Of a stretch of 48,576 nt of DNA, positions 1 to 8,250 are shown in pieces. The notes beneath the pieces are model-generated. The model was not told the origin of the DNA. It was given only the letters and a program-made list of their open reading frames with translations, and did not search any database. Both the position numbers and the translations under genes were made by a program. Numbering within the stretch: position 1 is the stretch's first letter; every line of letters starts with the position of its first letter. The stretch is from JBEKDJ01 sp050014415 (GTDB lineage Bacteria > Desulfobacterota > BSN033 > UBA1163), in assembly GCA_050014415.1 (NCBI GenBank), contig JBEKDJ010000002.1, positions 1 through 48,576 on the forward strand, given 5' to 3'.

Positions 1-1311
1 TGTTTCGTGGGTCCACCAGGGGTCGGGAAGACCTCTCTGGGCAAGTCGATTGCCCGGACCATGGGCCGCAAGTTTATTCGGATCTCCTTAGGTGGAGTTC
101 GAGATGAAGCCGAGATCCGAGGTCATCGAAGGACATATGTAGGCGCCCTGCCGGGTCGGATCATTCAAGGAATAAAGAAATCGGGCTCGAATAACCCTGT
201 CTTCATGTTGGACGAAGTCGATAAGATCGGAATGGACTTTCGCGGGGATCCCTCCTCCGCACTGTTGGAGGTTTTAGACCCGGAGCAGAACTTTTCTTTC
301 TCAGACCACTATATCGATGTCTCCTACGATCTGTCGAAGGTGATGTTTATCACCACGGCGAATGTACTCGATACCATTCCTCCGGCCCTTCGGGATCGCA
401 TGGAGACCCTCGAACTCCCCGGCTATAGCGAAGACCAGAAGATGATGATTGCTAAGGAGTTTCTCATTCGCAAGCAGATCAATGAGCATGGGTTGAGCTC
501 AGAATTCATCGAATTTCAAGATGATGCCCTTCAGGTGATTATCAGTTCGTATACGCGCGAGGCAGGGGTCAGAAATCTGGAAAGAGAGATCGCTGCCACG
601 TGTCGTGGGGTGGCCAAGGACGTGGCCCGGGGGATTACGGAGAAGGTTGTGATCTCTCCGGAGAATTTGCACAAGTTTTTGGGGGCTGTCAAATTCTTTC
701 CCGAAGTGGCGGAGCGGACCTCTGATCCAGGAGTGGCCACAGGTCTGGCCTGGACGCCTACTGGAGGGGATATCATCTTTGTGGAAGCGACGAAGATGAG
801 AGGGGAGAAGGGATTGACACTGACGGGGCAATTGGGAGATGTGATGAAAGAATCCGCTCAGGCTGCGTTGGCCTACGTCCGATCCAAGGCAAAAGAACTC
901 GGCATTGCAGAGGACTTCTTTGAAAAGAACGATATCCACATCCATGTGCCGGCGGGTGCGATTCCAAAAGATGGACCTTCTGCAGGAATAACGATGTTTG
1001 TGGCCTTGACGTCCCTGCTGACGAACAAGCCCATCCGAAACGATGTTGCCATGACAGGGGAGATTACATTGAGGGGCTTGGTTCTGCCTGTGGGAGGGAT
1101 CAAAGAGAAAGTTTTGGCTGCGATGCGGGCAGGGATAAGGACAGTCATCCTTCCCAAGAAGAATGAGAAAGACCTGGAAGAGATCCCGGAGCGGATTCGA
1201 AATGAGATGGATTTTAAGTTCATCCAGAGAATGGATGAAGCCATTGAACTTGCCTTGAAGCCAATGGAGCCACGCCTCGCGGAACGAGAGGCCGCTAGTG
1301 CGATGGTTTGA
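1..1311 (+). CDS. lon: Lon protease, 3' part (5' end outside window)
   Basis: ATP-dependent serine protease of the cytosol that degrades misfolded and regulatory proteins. The open frame runs in from the left edge, where Cys-Phe precede the Walker A motif GPPGVGKTS, so the amino-terminal substrate-binding domain and linker are missing. Visible parts are the AAA+ module (Walker B FMLDEVDKIG near base 205-235) and the carboxy-terminal protease domain. The catalytic dyad is present: Ser in PKDGPSAG (codon at 979) and Lys in GGIKEKVLAA (codon at 1102). The end overlaps the start of the next gene by 14 bases, suggesting translational coupling. Identification is secure; only the truncation by the window edge limits it. 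Confidence 0.97.
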   Translation, partial: CFVGPPGVGKTSLGKSIARTMGRKFIRISLGGVRDEAEIRGHRRTYVGALPGRIIQGIKKSGSNNPVFMLDEVDKIGMDFRGDPSSALLEVLDPEQNFSFSDHYIDVSYDLSKVMFITTANVLDTIPPALRDRMETLELPGYSEDQKMMIAKEFLIRKQINEHGLSSEFIEFQDDALQVIISSYTREAGVRNLEREIAATCRGVAKDVARGITEKVVISPENLHKFLGAVKFFPEVAERTSDPGVATGLAWTPTGGDIIFVEATKMRGEKGLTLTGQLGDVMKESAQAALAYVRSKAKELGIAEDFFEKNDIHIHVPAGAIPKDGPSAGITMFVALTSLLTNKPIRNDVAMTGEITLRGLVLPVGGIKEKVLAAMRAGIRTVILPKKNEKDLEEIPERIRNEMDFKFIQRMDEAIELALKPMEPRLAEREAASAMV

Positions 1312-2569
1312 CAGAAGGCCCACCTTTTTTCCCTGGCAGTCCGTGGAATATCCCAAACTGAGAGATATTAACATCTTCCCCGTCCAGAGTTCAGGTCAGA
1401 CCCTGCTCTGTCTTCAGGATCCACTGAACGTCAGCGAGAGAACGCTTTTCTTACCGCCTTCCCTCCATTTCATTGTCGCACTTTTTGACGGCCTCCATTC
1501 GATCTTGGATATCCAAACTGAATACATGAGGAGATTTGGGGCGTTCCTTTTCACCGAGAAGATTCAGGAAATTGTCAGTCAACTGGACGAGAACCTCTAT
1601 CTCGAAGGAGAGCGGTTTCAAGCGGCATGGAAGGAAAAAGAGGAGAGGTTTAAGAGGGCACCGATCAGGGAAGCCGCATTTGCCGGAAAGAGTTATGAAA
1701 AGGACCCTGAACGCTTGAGGGTTCAACTTGAAGGGTATTTTATAGGATCGGATGGCCCCGGCCCTCCTAGTAGGAGGGTGGGTGCGAACGGACTGAAGGG
1801 CGTGGTGGCCCCGCACATCGATGTCCAAAGGGGAGGGTTCTGTTACGCCTTTGCCCACCGGGAGATTTGGGAGAGGAGTTCCTCTCACTGCTTCATCATC
1901 TTTGGGACAGCGCACGCCCCGATGAAGCAGCCCTTCTGTCTAACCCGAAAGGACTTGGGGACGCCCTTAGGAAATTTGAGCGTCCATACGGAACTGATCG
2001 ATGCGATCCAATCCCAATGCTCCGACGACCTATTTAGAGACGAAATCGTTCATCGGAGCGAGCATTCGATTGAGTTTCAATGTCTCTTCCTCCGATACCT
2101 GTACCCAGAACCTATCCCTCTGAAGATCGTTCCCATCTTGAGCGGACCACTCCATGAAGCCATTGAGAAGGGAATCTCGCCGATGGAGATCAAACCGATC
2201 CGTCAGTTCATCGACGTCCTAAGAGATTCTGTCTCTTCATTGGGAGAGGAAGTCTGTTACATCGCCAGCGCTGATCTTTCCCATATGGGCCATCAATTTG
2301 GAGATCGGGAAGGGATAAGGGAGTACGATCTCAGGGGCCTGAGCGAAGAGGATGAGGAGATGTTAGGATATGTGGAGAGGATGGACGGGGAAGGGTTCTT
2401 TTCATCAATTTTGAGAGAGAGGGATCGGAGGAGAGTCTGCGGGCTCCCAGCCATCTATGCTATGCTCAAGGTTCTCGAGGCCAAAGAGGGCAAACTGATC
2501 AAATATGGTCAGGCGTATACTCAAGAGACCCAATCGGTCGTCTCCTTCGCCAGCCTTGCCTTCTACTGA
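1298..2569 (+). CDS. Memo-family protein (AmmeMemoRadiSam system protein B-like) with N-terminal extension
   Basis: About 423 residues. The carboxy-terminal 260 residues carry Memo-family signatures: VAPHIDVQRGG near residue 168, FGTAHAPM near 205, HSIEFQCLFLRYLYP near 255, SADLSHMGHQFG near 330 and a conserved Cys in VCGLPAIYAML near 390. Memo proteins are related to extradiol dioxygenases and bind metal through His/Cys; their bacterial function is not settled. The first 150 residues form a separate alpha/beta-looking domain (LRDINIFPVQ, then DGLHSILDIQ) that is often fused to Memo in deltaproteobacteria. The GTG start at 1298 has GAGAGG upstream and overlaps lon; a GTG at 1343 is the alternative. 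The AMMECR1 and radical SAM partners that often accompany Memo are not adjacent. Confidence 0.85.
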   Translation: MRWFDRRPTFFPWQSVEYPKLRDINIFPVQSSGQTLLCLQDPLNVSERTLFLPPSLHFIVALFDGLHSILDIQTEYMRRFGAFLFTEKIQEIVSQLDENLYLEGERFQAAWKEKEERFKRAPIREAAFAGKSYEKDPERLRVQLEGYFIGSDGPGPPSRRVGANGLKGVVAPHIDVQRGGFCYAFAHREIWERSSSHCFIIFGTAHAPMKQPFCLTRKDLGTPLGNLSVHTELIDAIQSQCSDDLFRDEIVHRSEHSIEFQCLFLRYLYPEPIPLKIVPILSGPLHEAIEKGISPMEIKPIRQFIDVLRDSVSSLGEEVCYIASADLSHMGHQFGDREGIREYDLRGLSEEDEEMLGYVERMDGEGFFSSILRERDRRRVCGLPAIYAMLKVLEAKEGKLIKYGQAYTQETQSVVSFASLAFY

Positions 2570-2571
2570 AA

Positions 2572-2668
2572 TTTTGGAATCTAGATTGCGGAATGCGGAG
2601 TTGAATTCCGAAACCTCAATCTACTCTTCGTTCATATGGATTCAAAATCATTTGTTCCGGAATTCGCA
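2572..2668. repeat. Intergenic phrase repeat, GCGGAATGCGG family
   Basis: The gap between the Memo gene and the convergent small gene contains variants of GATTGCGGAATGCGGAG and GAATTCCGAAA in both orientations. The same words recur near 10966, 15580, 32706, 35835, 36366 and 40285. Confidence 0.6.
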
Positions 2669-2679
2669 TTTGAAATCGA

Positions 2680-2919
2680 TTAGGAAGGTTTCTGCTTGAT
2701 CTTTTGGAGGGCAGGGTAAAGATCGGAGAGTTTTTTCTCCACGTCCTGTGGAAGCTCGACCTGAAGGTTCAGAACCTTTTCTCTCAAGAGGGCCAAGGTT
2801 CCTAACTTCTCACTGACTTCTTTGGGCGTCACACGACTCAGTCTTTTCGATACCTCTTTTACCTCTTCATTGAGGAATTCGATCAATTTCAGAATCTCCG
2901 AGATCTTCTTCTGCGCCAT
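2680..2919 (-). CDS. Small coiled-coil protein, unknown function
   Basis: A 79-residue protein with no signal peptide or membrane segment. It is almost wholly helical, with heptad-like spacing of Leu/Ile/Val and charged residues (ILKLIEFLNEEVKEVSKRL) and a second helical stretch of similar character, so a short coiled coil or helical hairpin is likely. On the minus strand an AGAGGG ribosome site lies about 7 bases before the ATG, which supports a real gene. It stands alone, convergent to the Memo gene and divergent from the YjbQ-type gene. No family was recognised. Confidence 0.6.
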   Translation of the reverse strand: MAQKKISEILKLIEFLNEEVKEVSKRLSRVTPKEVSEKLGTLALLREKVLNLQVELPQDVEKKLSDLYPALQKIKQKPS

Positions 2920-3094
2920 TCACATTCCCTCTTTAGAAGTTCGCTTTTACCATACACGATTTGAAACGAGATTTCAAGTTGAAAAATAGTCCCAAGGCCT
3001 ATCCATTCTTGATGGACCTGGTATTGCTTGCAAAGACTCGATATGGTATGAGGATGAATCATCGGTGCGACGATCAAAGGGGGCGAAGTCGGAG

Positions 3095-3499
3095 ATGATT
3101 CAGAGTTTTCAGGTAAGGACCAGAGCAAAGACAGAGCTGATCGATATCACTCGCTCCGTCCAGCAGGCTGTTCAAAAAACAGGGATAAAGGATGGGATCT
3201 GTTTTATCTTCGTCCCCCACACCACAGCAGCCGTTACGATCAACGAGAATGCGGATCCCAGCGTGCCTCAGGATATTGTCATGGAGTTGAATAAGATGGT
3301 CCCCTTCGAGGATCGGTATCACCACCAGGAGGGGAATTCAGCGGCCCATATTAAGGCCAGTCTCTTGGGGTGTTCTCAGGCCGTCTTTGTCGATTCAGGT
3401 AAGTTGATCCTTGGGACCTGGCAGGGAATCTTCTTCTGTGAATTCGATGGGCCGAGAAACCGGGAAGTCTATGTCAAGGTGGTGAAGGCCGAGGAATAG
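3095..3499 (+). CDS. YjbQ / UPF0047 family protein (secondary thiamine-phosphate synthase-like)
   Basis: About 134 residues from the ATG at 3095, which fits the family's usual length and its usual start (MIQSFQVRT); a GTG at 3065 would add ten residues. Family signatures are HTTAAVTINENADP, NSAAHIKASLLG and the end motif LGTWQGIFFCEFDGPRNREV. YjbQ from Escherichia coli has weak thiamine-phosphate synthase activity and can suppress thiE loss, but the true role of the family is uncertain. The stop is followed after 2 bases by the phosphatase gene, so the two are probably co-transcribed. Confidence 0.9.
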   Translation: MIQSFQVRTRAKTELIDITRSVQQAVQKTGIKDGICFIFVPHTTAAVTINENADPSVPQDIVMELNKMVPFEDRYHHQEGNSAAHIKASLLGCSQAVFVDSGKLILGTWQGIFFCEFDGPRNREVYVKVVKAEE

Positions 3500-3501
3500 A
3501 C

Positions 3502-4272
3502 ATGGCATGGGAAGGTCTTCTTGAGGAAATGGTGAGAATATTCGAAAAGGAGTCTCGATTGATCCATCTTCCCTCACAGGGAAAGGTCGTCTTTGTCGGC
3601 GATACTCATGGAGATCTGGATGCCTCTCAGGAAGTCATCCATCGGTACCTTGAGAAGCCATACCGAATTGTCTTCCTCGGAGACTATGTAGATCGGGGCG
3701 ATCAAGCTGAAGAAAACATCCACTACCTGCTGCGCAAGAAAAGGGAACATCCGAATGAGATTTTCCTCCTGGCAGGTAATCACGAGGGATTCCAGATAAA
3801 AGAGTTTTATCCTGCTAGTTTTTGGGGGCGCCTTTCCTCAGATGAAAAAGAGACCTATGGTCTTCTTTTCTCCAAATTCCCCATTGCCGCTACCTCTCAA
3901 AATGGGATCTTGGCCGTTCACGGCGGGTTGCCCGACCTGAAATCCCTGGACGAGATAGACCGGATCGAATGGGGAGATGTCCATTGGGATCGAACCGTCT
4001 GGGGAGATTTCGTAGAACGAGAGGGCGAGGTGTTGGAAGACTGGGGTGGGAGGCCCCAGCTCGGGCAGCAGTATTTCGAGCGGATAATGGACCGGTATCG
4101 AAAACGGATCTTGATACGATCCCATCAACCCCATGCACATCCGCTGATGTTTAAGAAAAGGTGTATTACCATCTTCACTTGCAATGCCTATGGGCCCATC
4201 CGTACCATTGCGCTCGTCGATATGGAAAAGGAAGTGTATTCTGCAGAAGATATCGTCATCGAAAGGATATGA
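3502..4272 (+). CDS. PPP-family metallophosphatase (serine/threonine phosphatase-like)
   Basis: A 256-residue cytosolic calcineurin-type phosphoesterase. The metal-binding PPP signatures appear in order: GDTHGD (residues 33-38), GDYVDRG (60-66), GNHE (92-95), a single HGG near 139 and RSHQPHAH near 213. This is the full catalytic set of eukaryotic-type protein phosphatases and bacterial PrpA/PrpE-like or ApaH-like enzymes, so hydrolysis of phosphoprotein or dinucleotide substrates is possible; the substrate cannot be told from sequence. It follows the YjbQ-type gene by 2 bases and is followed by a HAD hydrolase about 30 bases on, making a likely three-gene unit. Confidence 0.9.
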   Translation: MAWEGLLEEMVRIFEKESRLIHLPSQGKVVFVGDTHGDLDASQEVIHRYLEKPYRIVFLGDYVDRGDQAEENIHYLLRKKREHPNEIFLLAGNHEGFQIKEFYPASFWGRLSSDEKETYGLLFSKFPIAATSQNGILAVHGGLPDLKSLDEIDRIEWGDVHWDRTVWGDFVEREGEVLEDWGGRPQLGQQYFERIMDRYRKRILIRSHQPHAHPLMFKKRCITIFTCNAYGPIRTIALVDMEKEVYSAEDIVIERI

Positions 4273-4303
4273 ATCCAAATTACGGATTTGTTCGAGATTT
4301 GAG

Positions 4304-4990
4304 ATGCCTAAGTTCATCTCCTTCGACATGGACGGGACGCTGATCGCCTCGGATTACACGGATTGGGTCTGGGGCCATGGTATCCCCACGCTTTATGCTG
4401 AGAAGACAGGACTTCCTTTCGAGGAGGCAAAAGCATTGGTGGAGGAGGAATACCGGAAAGTCGGGGAAGGTGCGATCGAGTGGTATGACATCAAATACTG
4501 GTTTCAGTTCTTCCAACTCGGAATCGAGTGTCGGTACGACAATCGTTCCGATTCGTGCCAGATGGGAAGAAGTTGGAAGGCATTGATGGAACAGTTCGTC
4601 GATAAGATCCGTGTCTATCCGGACGTCGACCCTATACTGGATCGTCTAAAAGGTAGATTTCCATTGGTTCTTACTACTAATGCAGGAAGGGAATTCATCG
4701 ATGTCGAGATGAAAGCCACAGGTCTTAGGAGGTATTTCGATCGGATTTTTTCTGCGACCACTGACTTTGGCGAGGTGAAGAAGACGGCTCGTTTTTACCG
4801 CCGGATCTGTCAGGTCCTTCGGACTGATCCGGCGGAAATGGTCCATGTCGGTGACCACTATGAGTTTGACTATCTAGTCCCCCGGAGACTAGGGATCCGT
4901 GCCTTCTATTTGGATCGGTCAGGTCAACAGAAGGGCGACTTCGTCATCCGGGATTTGGGAGATCTGGAGAAAAGACTCCTGAAAATGTGA
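4304..4990 (+). CDS. HAD-superfamily hydrolase
   Basis: A 228-residue phosphatase-like protein. HAD motif I is FDMDGT with catalytic Asp8 and Asp10, motif II is LTTNAG near 120, a conserved Lys lies in GEVKKT near 155 and motif IV is VGDHYEFDY near 185. A helical cap of about 100 residues lies between motifs I and II. An in-frame start at 4184 would overlap the phosphatase gene and add an unrelated 40-residue tail; the ATG at 4304 puts motif I at the usual distance from the start and is preferred. The substrate is unknown. Confidence 0.88.
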   Translation: MPKFISFDMDGTLIASDYTDWVWGHGIPTLYAEKTGLPFEEAKALVEEEYRKVGEGAIEWYDIKYWFQFFQLGIECRYDNRSDSCQMGRSWKALMEQFVDKIRVYPDVDPILDRLKGRFPLVLTTNAGREFIDVEMKATGLRRYFDRIFSATTDFGEVKKTARFYRRICQVLRTDPAEMVHVGDHYEFDYLVPRRLGIRAFYLDRSGQQKGDFVIRDLGDLEKRLLKM

Positions 4991-5031
4991 TTCAGACAGG
5001 ATGACCTAGACCTTAAACATCAGACTAGATT

Positions 5032-5210
5032 AATTACTAATGAGTCCATAATTGAGAAGACATGTTCTGCTGGAGATCTCCCCTAACCCCTCTTTGCCTG
5101 TCCGAAGACAGGAAAAGGATACCAAAGAGGGGAATTCCTCCCTTTTGTAAAGGGAGGGAAGGAGGGATTTAATCTCTAATGTCCACACAATTATGGACTG
5201 ACTAGTAATT
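5032..5210. mobile_element. MITE-like element with 23-base terminal inverted repeats
   Basis: The left arm (5032-5054, starting AATTACTAATGAGTCC) and right arm (5188-5210) are inverted copies matching at 21 of 23 bases. They enclose about 130 bases with no gene but with an inner palindrome (5128-5172) built on CTCCCTTTTGTAAAGGGAG. Size, arms and absence of coding capacity fit a miniature transposable element or a mobile palindromic repeat. No clear target-site duplication was seen. Confidence 0.5.
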
Positions 5211-5239
5211 TTGGAACTAAGAGATTGAGGAATCATGAA

Positions 5240-5345
5240 TTTAGGTTATCAGGAAGTGGATATCAAGAAAGCAGGGCATCAGGTTTTTCCTGAGATCCTG
5301 GTATTCTAATCCTCTGCATCCTGATTCACTGATATTCTGGTGACC
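5240..5345. repeat. Intergenic phrase repeat, GGTTATCAGG family (copy 1)
   Basis: Variants of GGTTATCAGG and GGCATCAGG are followed by inverted variants such as CCTGATTCACTGATATTC. The right half aligns with the right half of the copy at 26713-26852 (CTCTGCRTCCTGATT in both). Confidence 0.55.
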
Positions 5346-5649
5346 GAGCAATCCTAGATTCCTCAATTTCTAAAAGGAGAAGTCTGATGTCTAATCCTGC
5401 CTTGCCGAGACTGAAGCCAAGCGTCCGATATTTGAATTGCAGACCGAGAAAGAGAGATTGAAAGGCCTCTTTTTTTTATGGTAGGATGATTGGGGGAGTT
5501 CTGTGCCGCCACCAAAAGGGCACGCCCTTGGCCTTTCAGCATCACAGTACAAGGCCATTCTTGGGTCAATGTGCCGCCGCGTGGTTGGGATGTGGCCCCA
5601 CATGGATGTCAGCCAGGGAACATGAGTTCGGCTGTGGGGTCCATAGGTC

Positions 5650-7065
5650 ATGGGAGAAACGAGAGTGCCGAATCCAAGGATTTTGGTCATTGACGATGAA
5701 ATGATCGTTTGTGAGAGCTGCAAACGGATTTTGGAGGAGGATGGATATGAGGTGGAAACCGCACTCAGCGGGAAGGAGGCCTTTGCGAAAATGCGGGAGA
5801 ACCCTTTCGACATCGTCATTACCGACCTCAAAATGCCAGAGACCGATGGCATGGAAGTCCTGAGAACATTCCGTACGGAGTACCCGGATGTGATCGTCAT
5901 CATGGTTACGGGTTTTTCCACCGTAGAAACTGCAGTCGAGGCCATGAAATCAGGAGCCTTTGACTACATCCCCAAACCCTTCACGCCCGACGAGGTCTCG
6001 ATTGTTGTGAAGAAAGCAATCGAGAAGAAAAGTCTCTTGTTGGAGAATATCTATCTGCGTCAGGAATTACAGGGGAAATATGGGTTCCATAACATTGTGG
6101 GGAAGAGTAAGAGGATGCAGGAAATCTATCGAATGATTGCCAAAGTGGCGATCACCGACAGTACGGTCCTGATCTATGGTCAGAGTGGAACAGGGAAGGA
6201 GTTGATTGCTCGGGCCATCCATTTCAACAGCCCACGAAGAGATAAACAATTCGTCCCAGTGGACTGTGCCGTTCTCTCAGAAAACCTCTTGGAAAGTGAA
6301 TTGTTCGGCCATATCAGAGGCTCTTTTACCGGTGCCGTGACTACCAAGCCAGGGCTCTTCGAGGTAGCGGATGGAGGGACCGTCTTCCTCGATGAGGTGG
6401 GAAACATTAGCCTGGCCATTCAAGCCAAACTCTTGAGAGTACTGCAGGAAAGAGAATTCACACCCGTGGGAGGGACAAAGGCTAAGAAGGTGGAGATTCG
6501 GCTCATCGCCGCCACTAACAAAGACCTAGAGAAGATGATCAAGGAAGGGGCCTTCCGGGAAGATCTCTATTATCGGCTCAACATCGTTCCTATCACCCTC
6601 CCTACCCTGAAAGAGCGACAAGAAGATATTCCTCTTCTCGCCGTCCATTTTCTCAAGAAATACGCTGAAGAAGTTGGGAAGACTATCAAAGGGTTCACAC
6701 CTGAGTCAATAGAGAAACTGATGAGGTACCCCTGGCCTGGGAATGTTCGGGAATTGGAGAATATGATTGAACGAACTGCGGTGATGCTGGACGAGGAAAT
6801 GGTTCGAGTGGAACACTTTGTCCTTCCAGGTCAATTGGAGGGAGGAAGGTTGGAAGACCGCGTTCCGAAGACCAATGAAGAATTGAAGGAGATTAAGAAA
6901 CAGGTGAGAGAGAAGGCGGTTGAGGAAATCGAGAGGGCGTTTGTTCTCGAAGCATTGGAGCGGAATCATTGGAATGCGACCAGAGCCGCGGAAGAGGTGG
7001 GAATGCTTCGGCCGAATTTCCAGGCTCTGATTAGAAAGTATAACCTCCGGGCGAGAGAAGAGTAG
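5650..7065 (+). CDS. NtrC-family sigma-54-dependent response regulator
   Basis: A 471-residue enhancer-binding protein. The receiver domain (about 12-125) has phospho-acceptor Asp59 in ITDLKMP. The AAA+ domain (about 148-380) has Walker A GQSGTGKE and Walker B GGTVFLDEVGN. The carboxy-terminal Fis-type helix-turn-helix is around 425-468 (NHWNATRAAEEVGM). The sigma-54 contact loop reads GSFTGA rather than the usual GAFTGA (Ser225). The ATG at 5650 is used here; an in-frame GTG at 5665 sits just after GGGAGAAA and would begin VPNPRILVIDDE, also a typical start. No kinase gene is adjacent. A sigma-54 promoter lies 500 bases downstream before the cytochrome operon, the most likely target. Function as an activator is well supported; the target is inference. 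Confidence 0.95.
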   Translation: MGETRVPNPRILVIDDEMIVCESCKRILEEDGYEVETALSGKEAFAKMRENPFDIVITDLKMPETDGMEVLRTFRTEYPDVIVIMVTGFSTVETAVEAMKSGAFDYIPKPFTPDEVSIVVKKAIEKKSLLLENIYLRQELQGKYGFHNIVGKSKRMQEIYRMIAKVAITDSTVLIYGQSGTGKELIARAIHFNSPRRDKQFVPVDCAVLSENLLESELFGHIRGSFTGAVTTKPGLFEVADGGTVFLDEVGNISLAIQAKLLRVLQEREFTPVGGTKAKKVEIRLIAATNKDLEKMIKEGAFREDLYYRLNIVPITLPTLKERQEDIPLLAVHFLKKYAEEVGKTIKGFTPESIEKLMRYPWPGNVRELENMIERTAVMLDEEMVRVEHFVLPGQLEGGRLEDRVPKTNEELKEIKKQVREKAVEEIERAFVLEALERNHWNATRAAEEVGMLRPNFQALIRKYNLRAREE

Positions 7066-7168
7066 AAAATGATCAGTTATCAATTTGCAATGCTCAATGA
7101 TCAACGGACAGTTATAAAGCCTGCGGCCGATCAGTAAGAATTGACAATTGACCATTGCCAATTGAGAG
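7066..7168. repeat. Intergenic phrase repeat, ATGATCAGTTATCAATT family (copy 1)
   Basis: Directly after the activator stop come ATGATCAGTTATCAATTTG and CAATGATCAACGG, then inverted forms GACAATTGACCATTGCC. The same vocabulary fills 34392-34582. Confidence 0.55.
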
Positions 7169-7183
7169 CAGTCGAGGTTCTTC

Positions 7184-7390
7184 TTGTCAGATTTTTTTAA
7201 ATGGTTGATCGTGGGCTGGTCAATTGTCGTGGTAGGTATTGCTGCCCTTGGAACACTTCTGGTCATCAAGTATGGAGAGGTGAAAAAGATTGAGACCGAC
7301 GACGTGAGCCTCTGTTTCATCATAGCTTTTTTCTGTTGGTTGATCCCCATCATTGCCTTCTCTATTCTGGCCCGAACCCTGGGTTTTTGA
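7184..7390 (+). CDS. Small two-TM membrane protein, unknown
   Basis: A 68-residue protein with two strongly hydrophobic segments (about residues 7-29 and 43-65) joined by a short charged loop (KYGEVKKIETDD). It begins with TTG; GAGG at 7174-7177 gives a correctly spaced ribosome site. It lies between the sigma-54 activator and the sigma-54 promoter, in the same direction. No family was recognised. The clear membrane pattern makes it likely real, but length and start codon leave doubt. Confidence 0.5.
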   Translation: MSDFFKWLIVGWSIVVVGIAALGTLLVIKYGEVKKIETDDVSLCFIIAFFCWLIPIIAFSILARTLGF

Positions 7391-7482
7391 GAAGAAAACT
7401 AGGTGTATAGTTTGCACATTTTTAGATAAATCCAAGTGTTTCGAATAATTATGAATGAAAGCCCCGTTCCTTTTCAAAATAC

Positions 7483-7499
7483 GTATATACTGAATATAC
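7483..7499 (+). promoter_or_regulatory. Candidate upstream activator site (dyad)
   Basis: A perfect inverted repeat, GTATAT-ACTGA-ATATAC, lies in AT-rich DNA about 85 bases upstream of the sigma-54 -24 element. This is the usual distance for an enhancer-binding-protein site. Assignment to the activator at 5650 is inference. Confidence 0.35.
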
Positions 7500-7581
7500 A
7501 CCAGTCCTTAAAACACCTTATTAAATTCATAAAATATCAAATAAAATCAATATATTAGAACGTACAAATTTCCTTTGACCT

Positions 7582-7598
7582 TTGGCACGAGGAATGCA
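7582..7598 (+). promoter_or_regulatory. Sigma-54 promoter (-24/-12)
   Basis: TTGGCACGAGGAATGCA matches the RpoN consensus TTGGCACG-N4-TTGCA with one mismatch. The GG (7584-7585) and GC (7596-7597) elements have the required 10-base spacing. Transcription should begin near 7609, about 28 bases before the first gene of the cytochrome operon. An NtrC-type activator is encoded just upstream. Confidence 0.75.
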
Positions 7599-7636
7599 GT
7601 CCACTGAGTAAAGACAAAGGAAAGGGGGAATGGGGT

Positions 7637-7936
7637 ATGGCAAAAGGCAATAAGAGAATGGCTGTAGGATTAATGGTCGGGTTGATGAGCCTGATGGCTA
7701 CACCGGCGTTTGCAAAATCGATCAGTCTGAAAGACGCTGGAGTTACCCTTTGGATTTTCATCATCATTGGGGCCATTATCGTCCTGCTTCAATTGGTTCC
7801 AGCTGTGATCCTCTTCTTTTCTTTCATCGGGACCACTTCGAGCATGGTTTTCAAGCAGAAGAAGGCACCAGAGGAAGCAACTGCCGAGGAGAAGGCTCTG
7901 CTTCCGGGGTACGAGGCTGCAACCGTTAAGAAGTGA
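7637..7936 (+). CDS. Small exported membrane protein A of the cytochrome operon
   Basis: A 99-residue protein with an amino-terminal signal peptide ending in TPAFA (about residue 26), one further membrane segment (WIFIIIGAIIVLLQLVPAV) and a charged tail with a KQKKAPEEATAEEK stretch. It is paralogous to the next gene: both share the pattern W-F-hydrophobic-G-I-I-V-L-x-Q-L-x-P-A-x-x-L-F-x-S-x-I-G-T. A GGGGGAATGGGG ribosome site precedes the ATG, and the sigma-54 promoter lies 40 bases upstream. It is the first gene of the operon. Function is unknown; possibly a small subunit or assembly factor of the cytochrome complex (inference). Confidence 0.72.
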   Translation: MAKGNKRMAVGLMVGLMSLMATPAFAKSISLKDAGVTLWIFIIIGAIIVLLQLVPAVILFFSFIGTTSSMVFKQKKAPEEATAEEKALLPGYEAATVKK

Positions 7937-7978
7937 GATAAGGGGTTATACCCGTAGACTCTTGGAGGGGATTCAACC

Positions 7979-8233
7979 ATGCGTGAGAAGATGAAGAAGA
8001 TATTATTCGTTCTTAGTTTGGCCCTGGTTCTGGCAATTGCACTCGTCTCTCTAGGGATTGCTTATGCAGGAGGGGTCAGAGGAGTAGGACTTTTGGGAGT
8101 CTGGTTTTTCTTCACCGGCGGAATCATCGTTGTCTTAGCACAATTGATCCCGGCAGGTGTTCTCTTTTCCTCCTTGATCGGAACGGCCTTCTCCTCTTTC
8201 CGGAAGGGAGAGATGCCTATCCGGGCAACGTAG
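7979..8233 (+). CDS. Small exported membrane protein B, paralogue of the preceding gene
   Basis: An 84-residue protein with a signal peptide (hydrophobic core about residues 8-27, then YAGG) and one more membrane segment, VWFFFTGGIIVVLAQLIPA, followed by GVLFSSLIGTAFSSF. The second half aligns with protein A, so the pair arose by tandem duplication. TTGGAGGGG is a strong ribosome site before the ATG. It has a short basic tail in place of protein A's long charged tail. Same operon; function unknown. Confidence 0.7.
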   Translation: MREKMKKILFVLSLALVLAIALVSLGIAYAGGVRGVGLLGVWFFFTGGIIVVLAQLIPAGVLFSSLIGTAFSSFRKGEMPIRAT

Positions 8234-8250
8234 CATAAAAAAGGAATACT

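Larger units (their letters stand above)
4991..5649. other. Repeat-rich 660-base intergenic region
   Basis: No convincing gene. It holds a MITE-like element at 5032-5210, a phrase-repeat cluster at about 5240-5345, and then about 170 bases leading to the sigma-54 activator gene. Short open frames at 5486-5704 and 5391-5945 lack family features and are overlapped by the activator gene. Confidence 0.6.

Noticed and set aside
499..1374. A 291-codon minus-strand frame inside lon
   Set aside because: Lon is unmistakable on the plus strand; the antisense frame has no domain and unlikely composition.
5391..5945. Open frames on both strands upstream of and overlapping the activator gene
   Set aside because: They lack starts with ribosome sites and overlap the conserved receiver domain of the activator.
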